This document shows, piece by piece, positions 16,512 through 24,457 of a stretch of 64,000 nucleotides of DNA; within the stretch, counting starts at the first letter, position 1, and each line of letters starts with the position of its first letter. A program made the position numbers and the translations under genes. The DNA is from CAZCRE01 sp964501075. GTDB lineage: Archaea > Thermoproteota > Bathyarchaeia > Bathyarchaeales > Bathycorpusculaceae. The stretch covers positions 1 to 64,000 of the forward strand of contig CAZCRE010000001.1 in the NCBI GenBank assembly GCA_964501075.1, in the 5' to 3' direction. A model generated the notes under the pieces. That model was not told the origin of the DNA. It saw nothing but the letters and a program-made list of their open reading frames with translations, and searched no databases.

Positions 16512-18086
16512 ATGAGCGACCCCGAAAAGCTTAGAAAAGCTGTGGAATTAACCATTGCAGCAGGGTATCAGTTAAATCAAGAAGCTTTTTGCTTCTTAAC
16601 AATGGTAGCCACTACGGAAGATCCATCTGAAATCATCGGTAAGGCCATAAAGAAACTTGGGGATTTGCACGAAAAACCCTTTTTTATAAACAGAAGTCTC
16701 CTAGAAGAGCTGCTAGAAGAAGCAGAACAATCAAATGAGACGGCCACGAAAACACCAGATACTCAGTTTCAAGAACAGCCCAATCCGCAAGCACTTCAGA
16801 CTTCGCAAATAACTGAAGGAAGGAAGCAATTCCAACCATACGCGAAAGGCATTGAGAAGAGCATCAACATCATTGAAAACTCATCTGGCAAGATCAGCTC
16901 GAACGGCACTATTGAGGATTTTCTGGAATACTTCCGCGACAGATTCAAGCGCACTGAAAGATTACTGAGGCAACGAATTGATGTGAAAAGTGCAACGTCA
17001 ATCATAGACGCGCTTAAAGCCCCTGCAAACACCAAGCTCAAGATCATTGGACTGATAACAGAGAAACGAGAAACGAAGCAACGAACAATTCTGTCAATAG
17101 AGGATCTAGAAGCACACATCACAGTTCTTGTATCACAAAATGCTTCAGAGGATCTCCGCAAAAAGGCACAATTGCTCATGCTTGATCAAGTTGTCTGCTT
17201 AAGCGTCATCAAAGCAAAAACAGGATTGCTAATAGCAGATGACATAATCTTACCTGAAGTAGGCCAGAGAACCCCACATAAAGCCTCAGAACGAGTCAGC
17301 GCAGTACTCACCTCAGACATTCATGTAGGAAGCACAAAATTCCAAAGAGAATCTTTCAGCCGCTTCATACTATGGCTAAACGGGAAATATGGAAACGATC
17401 AGATGAAGGAAGTCGCAAGCCACATCAAATACGTTTTGATAGCAGGCGACATTGTTGACGGCGTGGGAGTCTATCCAAATCAATCGAAGGAACTGTCGAC
17501 CAAAGACATCAACAAGCAATACCGCCTTGCTGCAAAGTACATTGAACAAATCCCAGATTACATAGAAGTGATAATAATACCCGGCAACCATGACGCGCCC
17601 AGAAAGGCTCTTCCCCAACCCGCAATATCAGGCGCCTACCTTGAAGCACTCAAAGAATCAAAGAATGTCTATTCACTTGGGAATCCATGCACTGTGAGCA
17701 TCCACGGCGTAGAAGTGCTTATGTATCATGGCCGCAGTCTAGACGATGTCATCTCTACTGTCCCAGGGATGAGCAACAATAATCCCGAAAAAGCAATGCG
17801 TCTACTATTGCAGAGCCGCCACCTCGCTCCGCTATATGGTGGCAAAACCACATTGTCACCTGAAAGCAGAGACTCCCTTGTCATAGAGCGTGTCCCCGAC
17901 ATTTTCCATGCAGGTCACATTCATGCATTAGGTTACTGCAATTACCGAGGAGTTTCAATCATAAACTCCGGCGGATGGCAAGAACAAACAGACTATATGA
18001 AGAAGCTTGGATTCATGCCGACATGCGGGAAAGTGCCTGTCGTCGACCTCCAAACACTGGAAATAACTAATGTTCCATTCAACTGA
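16512..18086 (+). CDS. polB: DNA polymerase D small subunit (DP1)
   Basis: A 524-residue exonuclease subunit of the archaeal D-family replicative polymerase. The C-terminal half is a calcineurin-type phosphoesterase with TSDIHVGS, IAGDIVDG, IPGNHD and HAGHIHALGY, the metal ligands of the Mre11-like 3'-5' exonuclease. An OB fold precedes it (about 190-250, KLKIIGLITEKRETK...). The N-terminal 120 residues are a Gln/Glu-rich linker after a small helical domain. It converges on orc1/cdc6; the catalytic subunit lies about 8.6 kb downstream. Confidence 0.96.
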   Translation: MSDPEKLRKAVELTIAAGYQLNQEAFCFLTMVATTEDPSEIIGKAIKKLGDLHEKPFFINRSLLEELLEEAEQSNETATKTPDTQFQEQPNPQALQTSQITEGRKQFQPYAKGIEKSINIIENSSGKISSNGTIEDFLEYFRDRFKRTERLLRQRIDVKSATSIIDALKAPANTKLKIIGLITEKRETKQRTILSIEDLEAHITVLVSQNASEDLRKKAQLLMLDQVVCLSVIKAKTGLLIADDIILPEVGQRTPHKASERVSAVLTSDIHVGSTKFQRESFSRFILWLNGKYGNDQMKEVASHIKYVLIAGDIVDGVGVYPNQSKELSTKDINKQYRLAAKYIEQIPDYIEVIIIPGNHDAPRKALPQPAISGAYLEALKESKNVYSLGNPCTVSIHGVEVLMYHGRSLDDVISTVPGMSNNNPEKAMRLLLQSRHLAPLYGGKTTLSPESRDSLVIERVPDIFHAGHIHALGYCNYRGVSIINSGGWQEQTDYMKKLGFMPTCGKVPVVDLQTLEITNVPFN

Positions 18087-18133
18087 GGAATAAGATATAT
18101 TGAATTGTTTCGATAATTGCATGCTAATTCTCT

Positions 18134-19384
18134 TCAGTGGGCATTGTTTGCACATTTTGACAAGCAATTTGGCACGTAATCGACTAGACGCCCGAGTCTG
18201 CCATCATTTGCAAAAACATCCTTAATAAGCCCCCGTGCTATTTCCAGCTTAATCCTTTTTGTTCGTCCATACCTTCCCATGCTTGTGACTTTAGCATTCA
18301 ATAACCCCATAGAATCAAGTTCATTAACTAAGGACCCCAATCTGCGCTGTGTTAACGGCACAATTCCTACTTCACCACAAATCTCGCTGTAGACTTCATA
18401 GATTTCTCCTGTAATAGCCTTTTGAATTTCTGCTTTGCTAAGAGTGTAAACGCTAAGGATCACAAGTTTTGAATGAAAGGTCAAGTTCTTCAAGGCTTCA
18501 AAAACACGATTGTGTTCTATGTGCTTTTCAGCCTCTCGCACATGATCTTCAACAACTACAGCAACGCCCTGTCGTTCAGCAACCTCACCAGCAACACGTA
18601 ACAAATCTAGAGCTCGCCTAGCGTCGCCATGCTCTGCCGCTGCCAACGCTGAGCAGAGGTTGAGTGCAGACTCAGACAAAGTGCATTCATGAAATGAGAG
18701 ACTAGAGCGCTCTGAAAGAATATTCCTCAGCTCATTAGCATCGTAGGGTCTAAAGACCATCTCCTCCTCGCTTAGGGAGCTTAGAACACGTGGATCCAGT
18801 AACTCCTTCAGTCGCAAGTCATTAGAGATCCCAATCAGAGAGACTTTGCTTCTGGATAAGGATTCATTGATTCTGGTTAATTCGTAGAGGAGTATATCAC
18901 CACGTGCTTTTATTAATGCGTCGACCTCATCCAAGACTATGATAAGAGTAGTCTTTGAGGAATCTAATCCTGTTTGGAACCTGTCAAAGACTTCGCCAGC
19001 AGAAAGCCCCGTGAATGGAACCGCTACACCTACGTTTTGGCAAAGGCTAGCAAAAATCCGGTATTCTGAACCCACTATTCTGCAATTGACATAACAGAAT
19101 CTGATAGGTGCACTGAATTCTTTAGCCTTGGCTTCCAAGTGATTCAGAACATATTTTACTACGGCAGTTTTGCCTGTACCAGTCTTCCCATAAATAATTA
19201 TGTTTGAGCTCCTCGCACCACGCAATACCGGCGCAATCGTCTCACCCAATTGCCTAATCTGATCCTCTCTGTGAGGTAATTTACCGGGTACGTAATCGTG
19301 CCGAAGCACATCGCGATCTTTGAAAACCTTGGAAACATGAGTAACTCTCTCAAACACCCCATCAAGAATGTTAGTTTCAGACAT
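18134..19384 (-). CDS. cdc6: Orc1/Cdc6 replication initiator
   Basis: A 416-residue AAA+ ATPase that binds ORB repeats and recruits MCM. Walker A is GKTGTGKT (about 66-73), Walker B LIIVLDEVDAL (about 144-154), and sensor-type GISNDLRLKELLDPRV follows. The C-terminal winged helix (about 315-395) carries EVGIVPLTQRRLGSLVNELDSMGLL. The gene starts at the edge of the gene-free origin region and is transcribed away from it, the standard archaeal arrangement. Confidence 0.96.
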   Translation of the reverse strand: MSETNILDGVFERVTHVSKVFKDRDVLRHDYVPGKLPHREDQIRQLGETIAPVLRGARSSNIIIYGKTGTGKTAVVKYVLNHLEAKAKEFSAPIRFCYVNCRIVGSEYRIFASLCQNVGVAVPFTGLSAGEVFDRFQTGLDSSKTTLIIVLDEVDALIKARGDILLYELTRINESLSRSKVSLIGISNDLRLKELLDPRVLSSLSEEEMVFRPYDANELRNILSERSSLSFHECTLSESALNLCSALAAAEHGDARRALDLLRVAGEVAERQGVAVVVEDHVREAEKHIEHNRVFEALKNLTFHSKLVILSVYTLSKAEIQKAITGEIYEVYSEICGEVGIVPLTQRRLGSLVNELDSMGLLNAKVTSMGRYGRTKRIKLEIARGLIKDVFANDGRLGRLVDYVPNCLSKCANNAH

Positions 19385-19423
19385 CCCTCTCCCTTCTAAA
19401 TACCTTCAAAGGTAACGCCACTT

Positions 19424-19444
19424 CTTCGAGTGGAGAAATAAGGG
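19424..19444 (+). repeat. ORB-like element A
   Basis: CTTCGAGTGGAGAAATAAGG resembles the archaeal origin recognition box (a TTCCAGTGGAA core then a G tract). It differs at the fourth core base and has a GGG rather than a GGGG tract. It is the site nearest the orc1/cdc6 start. Confidence 0.6.
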
Positions 19445-19530
19445 CTACCATACAAAAAAATAGATTGATGGTGTAATAATCCTAAAAGTGTCCTATACTC
19501 TCGTGTCTGATCTCAAAGTCATATGGGCAC

Positions 19531-19553
19531 ACCCCTCGTCGTCCACTGGAACT
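19531..19553 (-). repeat. ORB-like element B
   Basis: The minus strand reads GTTCCAGTGGAC, six bases, then GGGGT. The core agrees with the mini-ORB of Thermococcales and with Sulfolobus ORBs. It is oriented away from the A/T-rich core on its right. Confidence 0.78.
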
Positions 19554-19555
19554 CT

Positions 19556-19718
19556 GTCTTTGGAATAGATTATTGGAGAATTGTTGATGATTTCTTTATG
19601 AAAGAAGCATACTCTAAAGCGTTAATCCATAGTTATCAATATAATATATCTTGTAGAGTAAAATTGATAATCACTAAAGAATTTTGTTACGGAAAGTCAA
19701 AATTGGTTGACACTTTCC
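19556..19718. other. A/T-rich duplex-unwinding candidate
   Basis: Visibly A/T-rich sequence, including ATAATATATC and several TTGATAATC/TTATCAAT inverted blocks, bracketed by oppositely oriented ORB-like sites B and C. A hairpin-capable pair GGAAAGT/ACTTTCC sits at its right edge. This layout suits a DNA unwinding element; no melting calculation was run. Confidence 0.6.
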
Positions 19719-19742
19719 GTTTCCACTAGAAACATTGGGGTG
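19719..19742 (+). repeat. ORB-like element C
   Basis: GTTTCCACTAGAAACATT followed by GGGGTG. The core TTCCACTAGAAA is close to the dyad of archaeal ORBs and the GGGGTG tract is shared with B and D. It faces right, away from the A/T-rich segment. Confidence 0.78.
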
Positions 19743-19961
19743 CCACTCACGCAATGTTAAATTGCGGATCTGAATTCATTGGCAAACGCTATCGTGCGCC
19801 TACCTTTCTGGAAAGGTCTATTTGAGAGATAGTCTTGAACTGGCCTTTGTCATTTCTGTTTCACTATTGTGAATACCTTGTGAAGTTTACTGAAAAATGG
19901 ATGTTTTCTTTCTTCTTTCCACTATTATTTAGTTATCTATGCTCTTTTTCTGTGAATTGAC

Positions 19962-19985
19962 TCACCCCACATTTCTACTGGATAT
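19962..19985 (-). repeat. ORB-like element D
   Basis: The minus strand reads TATCCAGTAGAAATGT then GGGGTGA, matching C closely (core CCANTAGAAA and GGGGTG). It points back toward the A/T-rich segment. Confidence 0.7.
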
Positions 19986-20182
19986 ATAGATCAGAACCTT
20001 TCCCTTTCCCTTCTTGAGCTTCTGAAGTACTGTGAATGCTGTTATACCAAAATCATAGCAATTCATGCCTTTTTCTTCATTTGATGCTCAATTATAGGTT
20101 TTTCCATGGTTATCCTTGACCGTAACACCTATAACTTGTGAACTGTAGATTTGTGAACACCATCCCGAAATAGGTTGCACTA

Positions 20183-20617
20183 ATGCCTGCACGAAAGATA
20201 CGTGTTGAGTTGTTCGACAGCGAAGGTAATCGTTATACGATAGCATTTGAAGGGCAGATAACCCGCGAGAAGACGCTGCGTCTTCTAGATATGGTGGAGC
20301 TTCTGGGTGGCGTGACGAATCAAGGGGTGAACTTCAGTTCAAGCGACAGTAACTTGAACCTTAATGTTTCCAAATACGAGAAGGTCAAGATGATCACTCA
20401 AAGGAACTTCCCACTTGCTTGGTTTTCGTCAAAAGAAATCCAAACTGCCTTTGAGCAGGAGTTCAAGGAGCCAATAGGTCTGAGTACTGTAGCCACTTAC
20501 CTTTCTAGGCTTGCGAGCAAGGGAGTGCTCACTAGGTCAGGCAACTCAAACAGCTTGAAATACAAAATGGCAAGGGTCCAGATAGAGGCACGACTAGAAG
20601 AAGCAAAGATTCGTTGA
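20183..20617 (+). CDS. Origin-adjacent winged-helix protein
   Basis: A 144-residue protein. The N-terminal 45 residues form strands and a helix (RVELFDSEGNRYTIAFEGQITREKT), then after a Ser/Asn linker a winged helix follows (about 67-135) with SSKEIQTAFEQEF as one helix and GLSTVATYLSRLASKGVLTRSG as recognition helix plus turn. The gene begins at the right edge of the probable origin, opposite orc1/cdc6. A role in replication control is a guess from position alone. Confidence 0.65.
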   Translation: MPARKIRVELFDSEGNRYTIAFEGQITREKTLRLLDMVELLGGVTNQGVNFSSSDSNLNLNVSKYEKVKMITQRNFPLAWFSSKEIQTAFEQEFKEPIGLSTVATYLSRLASKGVLTRSGNSNSLKYKMARVQIEARLEEAKIR

Positions 20618-20825
20618 AGCGTGAATGGAGACTTGGCTGGTCAACCTGTTACTTGAACCAATGATCTTGTAGATCGAGTGGGGCATCTTTTACGTTGTCG
20701 TAATGCCCTATTAATTATGAATATCTAACAACGAAAATCGGAAAAGAGGATACACCAGAACTACAGAACGTAGATGTGAACGAAGCCTTGCAGGAACATG
20801 AGCATAGAAGGAAGAAGTGGTGGCG

Positions 20826-21596
20826 CTAAGCTGCTTCACCCTCACTTTTCCTTAACAGTTTCTCCATTTCCTTCTTGACGCTGTATTTAAATGGAATCTT
20901 GAGCATGTCTCTCTCTAGATAACCGCTCTCATACAGCTTCTTCATTAGCCTGGCAGTGTGCTCCCGGCTAAGCTTCACTCTGTCCTTAATCTCTGGTGCT
21001 GTCTTTGAGCCTTCAGTGGCCAGCATTTCGAGAACTGCCAACTCCGTTTCGGTTAATGGCGCTAGCGCTCTATCCCTCTTGATTGAGATCACCGCGTCAA
21101 TATTCGCCTCAGGACTAACTGGAATTTGTTGAGCGTGTTCTTCGACGTTTGCCATCTTTGTAGTCAAAGTCACTTGTGACTTGATCACATCACTGACTTG
21201 TTTAGTGAGTTCGTCGATCCTTGTAGAGATCTTGTCTCGATCTTCCGAAACGGAAGCTATTGCAGTTTCCATTGACGGCATGGCTTTTTGTGTCTCATCT
21301 GATTTCCTTATGGCCACTTCACTCTTGGCGCTAAGGGCTTCCAGTTTGAAGGCCACATGTTCCAGCTTTTCACTCTCAATCCCTAGCTGTCTATTGAAGC
21401 TCAATACGATGTCTTCCACTGATGCCCGTGCTTGCTTGTATTCCTTCCTCGCGCGCTGAAGCATGACGTAGCAACCAGCTGCCATGATTCCAGCCGTAGC
21501 GAGTAGGATTACCGAGAGACCCGTCGCAACCTCCGTTCTTCCTATCCTCCCTGTGACATATATGTGATTACATGTGAGTTGAACATGTTGCGTCAC
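20826..21596 (-). CDS. Membrane-anchored coiled-coil winged-helix regulator
   Basis: An N-terminal transmembrane segment (about residues 23-46) is followed by a long coiled coil (about 50-150) and a C-terminal MarR/ArsR-type winged helix (about 178-250) with LTETELAVLEMLATEG and TAPEIKDRVKLSREHTARLMKKLYESGYL. The true start may be the GTG near residue 14, leaving a short outer tail. A DNA-binding domain held at the membrane suggests either signal-responsive transcription or chromosome tethering. Palindromic repeats lie directly upstream. Confidence 0.7.
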   Translation of the reverse strand: MTQHVQLTCNHIYVTGRIGRTEVATGLSVILLATAGIMAAGCYVMLQRARKEYKQARASVEDIVLSFNRQLGIESEKLEHVAFKLEALSAKSEVAIRKSDETQKAMPSMETAIASVSEDRDKISTRIDELTKQVSDVIKSQVTLTTKMANVEEHAQQIPVSPEANIDAVISIKRDRALAPLTETELAVLEMLATEGSKTAPEIKDRVKLSREHTARLMKKLYESGYLERDMLKIPFKYSVKKEMEKLLRKSEGEAA

Positions 21597-21817
21597 ATAT
21601 CACATGTCGTCATGAATGATTTAACGTTTATGGTCTTTTTGATGAGTGTTCCTATGACGTCACAGGTCGCATCCAAAGAATATGCGGCTTCCTGGGAACT
21701 CTGCTTGTCCTGATCCCCATGAAACGTGGCCTTTTCTATGGTTTGAGACCGGACTCTTGAACTTTGCCTCCAAGGATTTGAACTGTAGCTCAGGTTGGAG
21801 TGACTTGTGACGTCACA
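21541..21817. promoter_or_regulatory. Palindrome-rich control region (TGACGTCACA and TCACAT sites)
   Basis: TGACGTCACA occurs twice (21655-21664 and 21808-21817), each containing the perfect palindrome TGACGTCA. Related TGTGACATATATGTGA and GTCACATATCACATG stretches lie near the start of the membrane-bound winged-helix gene. Repeated sites of one palindrome beside a regulator gene suggest an autoregulatory operator. The right-hand copy overlaps the end of the upstream gene. Confidence 0.45.
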
Positions 21818-22307
21818 TTATTCCCTTTGATGGGTTGGCGAGCTGTTTCAGGCTTGTTTCCAGTTCTTCCCTAATGGTTTCTATGACTTTGAGATGGTCA
21901 CCAAGTTCTGTACCTTTGTTTGGAAGTTGTTTGTAAGCTGCTATACACTCATGCAGTTTGTTTGCTACCTCCAAGTATGGATCAAGGCTTGTGTCTTCAA
22001 AGACGCCTAAGTAGCCCAAGAGTAGTACTGTGTAGATGGATTTAACAACATTTTCTTTTGCCTGCCTTAATGTCCTGTTAAACGCGCCGCGGCTTATTCG
22101 CGCCTTCGTTAGTCTCAATCTGGCCTTTTCATCATATTTTAACTGTTTGCCCGAGATATTCTCGGACAAAACGTCTATTAGCATTGTTTCGAGTTGCACT
22201 TTAGTCAAGTGACTATTTTTCGCCAGTATTTGCACAATGGGGTCGTCTAGTGAACCCTTTAACCATGTTTGGACGTTCTCTTTGAGCTTCATACTCTCAC
22301 ACGACAA
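21813..22307 (-). CDS. Conserved-looking helical protein, unknown function
   Basis: A 164-residue, mostly helical soluble protein. The middle segment DEKARLRLTKARISRGAFNRTLRQAKENVVKS has a helix-turn-helix feel, with ARISRGAFNRTLRQA as possible recognition helix, and a hydrophobic IYTVLLLGYLGVF helix follows. No family is recognised. It is divergent from the aminotransferase gene and upstream of the membrane-bound regulator on the same strand. Confidence 0.55.
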   Translation of the reverse strand: MSCESMKLKENVQTWLKGSLDDPIVQILAKNSHLTKVQLETMLIDVLSENISGKQLKYDEKARLRLTKARISRGAFNRTLRQAKENVVKSIYTVLLLGYLGVFEDTSLDPYLEVANKLHECIAAYKQLPNKGTELGDHLKVIETIREELETSLKQLANPSKGIM

Positions 22308-22345
22308 GGTAATGTGAATGGATACAGTTTTGTATACTGGGTAGG

Positions 22346-22353
22346 CTTATAAG
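22346..22353. promoter_or_regulatory. Shared TATA-like element CTTATAAG
   Basis: A perfect palindrome placed about 40 bp before the minus-strand gene start and about 65 bp before the aminotransferase ATG. It can act as a TATA box in both directions. Confidence 0.45.
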
Positions 22354-22417
22354 TCTGATTCTGACCGCTTGAGATTACGTGCTTGATCAACAAAAGCCAT
22401 TTATGTGAACTGAAACT

Positions 22418-23608
22418 ATGCTTAGTGAGGAAATCAACTTGAATCCGCGCTTCAAACCAGTGGAACGCTTGAAACAAATCAAATCCTCAGGAATACGCCG
22501 CTTTTTCTCTTTGGCCAGTGAAGTGCCTGGCAATATTAATTTAAGCGTCGGAGAACCTGATTTTTGTCCGCCCAAACGGAGCCTAGAGGCTGGCTGGAAG
22601 GCTGCGGAAGAAGGAAAGACCCATTATGCACCGACCAATGGTATCCCTGAGCTTCGAGAAGCACTTGCTGAAAAGGCCTTGAACGACTATGACCTTGCCT
22701 ATGACCCTGACTCCGAGATTCTTGTAACCGCTGGAGGCACTGAAGCCATTTTCTTGGCGTTATTCGGGCTGGTGAATCATGCAGACGAAGTACTAATCCC
22801 AAACCCCGGGTTCGTTATTTATGAGCCTAATGTCAGGCTAGCTGGTGGTACTCCAATTTCTATTCCGTTGCTTGAGAAGAACGACTTCAAAATATCTGCT
22901 GAGGACGTGATGTCACTCGTCACAAGGAAATCACGTGCAATCGTCTTGAACTACCCGAATAATCCTACGGGGGCAGTCCTTTCTTACGACGAGATTGCTG
23001 CTTTAGCCGAGATTGCGGTTGAACGTGATCTAATTGTGATTTCTGATGAAGTTTACGAAAGAATAGTTTATGATGATGCTAAACACTATTGCATTGCCGC
23101 TTTCCCGGGTATGCGCGAACGCACTCTGGTCGTCGGTTCTTTTTCCAAAACCTATGCTATGACTGGACTAAGGATTGGATATGTTTATGGGCCTAAAGAG
23201 CTTGTGTCTAACCTCTGGCTCGTTCATCAATATACTGTTGCCTGTGTGAACAGTCTCTCACAGTATGTTGCTCTCGATGCACTGAAGGCGCCGCAAGGAT
23301 TTGTCAAGGACATGGTGAAGGAGTTTGACAAGCGGCGACACTTGGTTCACAATAGGCTCAATGCGATCAGCGGATTTCATTGCGCACTTCCAAAAGGCGC
23401 TTTCTATGCTTTTCCCAACATCAAAGACTTTGATTTGACTTCAGAGGAGTTTGCCGAGCTCTTGGCGAGAAGAGCACGCGTGATAACTGTGCCTGGGTCC
23501 TCTTTTGGCAGCTATGGTGAGGGCCACATTAGGATATCTTACGCTGCCGCTTATGAACAGTTAGAAGTGGCCTTAGACCGAATAGAAAACACTGCCAGGG
23601 CTCTTTAA
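22418..23608 (+). CDS. PLP-dependent aspartate/aromatic aminotransferase
   Basis: A class I/II aminotransferase of 396 residues. Recognisable are NLSVGEPDF, VTAGGTEAIFLAL, NYPNNPTGA (substrate and cofactor contact), ISDEVYERIVYD (Asp contacting the pyridine ring) and GSFSKTYAMTGLRIGY with the PLP Lys (about residue 242). The family includes aspartate aminotransferase and alanine or aromatic transaminases; the exact substrate cannot be read from the sequence. Confidence 0.92.
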   Translation: MLSEEINLNPRFKPVERLKQIKSSGIRRFFSLASEVPGNINLSVGEPDFCPPKRSLEAGWKAAEEGKTHYAPTNGIPELREALAEKALNDYDLAYDPDSEILVTAGGTEAIFLALFGLVNHADEVLIPNPGFVIYEPNVRLAGGTPISIPLLEKNDFKISAEDVMSLVTRKSRAIVLNYPNNPTGAVLSYDEIAALAEIAVERDLIVISDEVYERIVYDDAKHYCIAAFPGMRERTLVVGSFSKTYAMTGLRIGYVYGPKELVSNLWLVHQYTVACVNSLSQYVALDALKAPQGFVKDMVKEFDKRRHLVHNRLNAISGFHCALPKGAFYAFPNIKDFDLTSEEFAELLARRARVITVPGSSFGSYGEGHIRISYAAAYEQLEVALDRIENTARAL

Positions 23609-23617
23609 TAGGTTCGA

Positions 23618-24457
23618 TTACAGCTTCTCTGCGCTCTTCCTCAATTCCTCGAATAGTTCAGGCCGCAAATCCTTCAAGGTTGGAACGAAAGTCTCAACTG
23701 ATCTAATGTCGGCATAATCGATCTCACAAGTTACGAAGTCTTCCTCGTCATACTTTGCTTTAACGATAACCTCGCCCTGCGGCCCGATTAGTCTGCTGCC
23801 TCCCCAGAACTGCAGGCCATCCTCTATACCGACAAGGTTCACATACGCCAGAAAAGCTGTGTTTTCGATGGCTCTTGCAGATGTTAATGTTTCGAAGAAT
23901 GATCGCCTAATTCCCGGCGAGGCAGAGATGCAGATGATTAACTGTGATCCTTCTAATCTTGTTAGGCGACTGATCTCTGGGAAGAAAATATCGTAACATA
24001 TGATTAACCCTATTTTCCCAAGTTCTGTGCTAAAAGCTGCTGCTTGATATCCTGGACGAAAATACCTCTTCTCTTCGAAGACGCTATGAGTTGGCAAGTG
24101 CATTTTGCGATACTTCCCGATGAAACCATTTGGACCTGTTAGAACCGCTGAATTATATATGGTGGCTTGAGTTTTCTCGCTTAACTCTGGCATGCCAAAA
24201 ACGATGTGCATTTTCGTCTTTCGCGCCAAGTTCTCTATAATATTTGTTGAAGGGCCAGGTATCGTTTCAGCAAGCTCGTAGATCTGGTCTCTGACAACGT
24301 AGCCGGTTAGAGAAAGCTCCGGAAAAATGACGAGATCCGATGATAGCTTTTTTGCCTTCACTACTGATTCCTCGATTCTTTTCAGGTTTACCTCTTTTGC
24401 TCCTTGCGCACAACTGATCTGGGCAAGAGTCACTCTGATTTTTTGCTTCATATTCAT
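23618..24457 (-). CDS. Nitrilase-superfamily amidohydrolase, probable NAD synthesis glutaminase partner
   Basis: A 279-residue carbon-nitrogen hydrolase with the catalytic triad in place: Glu in VIFPELSLTGY, Lys in GKYRKMHLP and Cys in IGLIICYDIFFPE. Its start overlaps the end of nadE by four bases. Ammonia-using NadE enzymes can be fed by a separate nitrilase-type glutaminase; this pairing suggests that role, but simple amidase activity on another substrate is equally consistent with the sequence. Confidence 0.85.
   Translation of the reverse strand: MNMKQKIRVTLAQISCAQGAKEVNLKRIEESVVKAKKLSSDLVIFPELSLTGYVVRDQIYELAETIPGPSTNIIENLARKTKMHIVFGMPELSEKTQATIYNSAVLTGPNGFIGKYRKMHLPTHSVFEEKRYFRPGYQAAAFSTELGKIGLIICYDIFFPEISRLTRLEGSQLIICISASPGIRRSFFETLTSARAIENTAFLAYVNLVGIEDGLQFWGGSRLIGPQGEVIVKAKYDEEDFVTCEIDYADIRSVETFVPTLKDLRPELFEELRKSAEKL

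Larger units (their letters stand above)
19385..20182. other. Probable chromosomal replication origin (oriC)
   Basis: About 800 bp between orc1/cdc6 and a winged-helix gene, without a credible ORF. It carries at least four ORB-like sites (separate entries) that share TTCCAGTRGAA followed by a GGG tract. Two of them, at 19531 and 19719, point away from each other and flank a strongly A/T-rich segment (19556-19718) suited to unwinding. Inverted repeats GGAAAGT/ACTTTCC (19691/19712) and ACCTTTC/GAAAGGT (19802) are also present. This matches known archaeal origins; activity is inferred. Confidence 0.82.

Noticed and set aside
19523..19729. 68-codon ATG frame in the cdc6-winged helix gap
   Set aside because: It covers ORB-like elements and the A/T-rich core, has no recognisable domain, and origin sequence explains the composition.
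20699..20829. Open stretch ending EHEHRRKKWWR ahead of the membrane-bound winged helix
   Set aside because: There is no usable start codon before the last 17 residues; it may be a gene remnant but cannot be supported.
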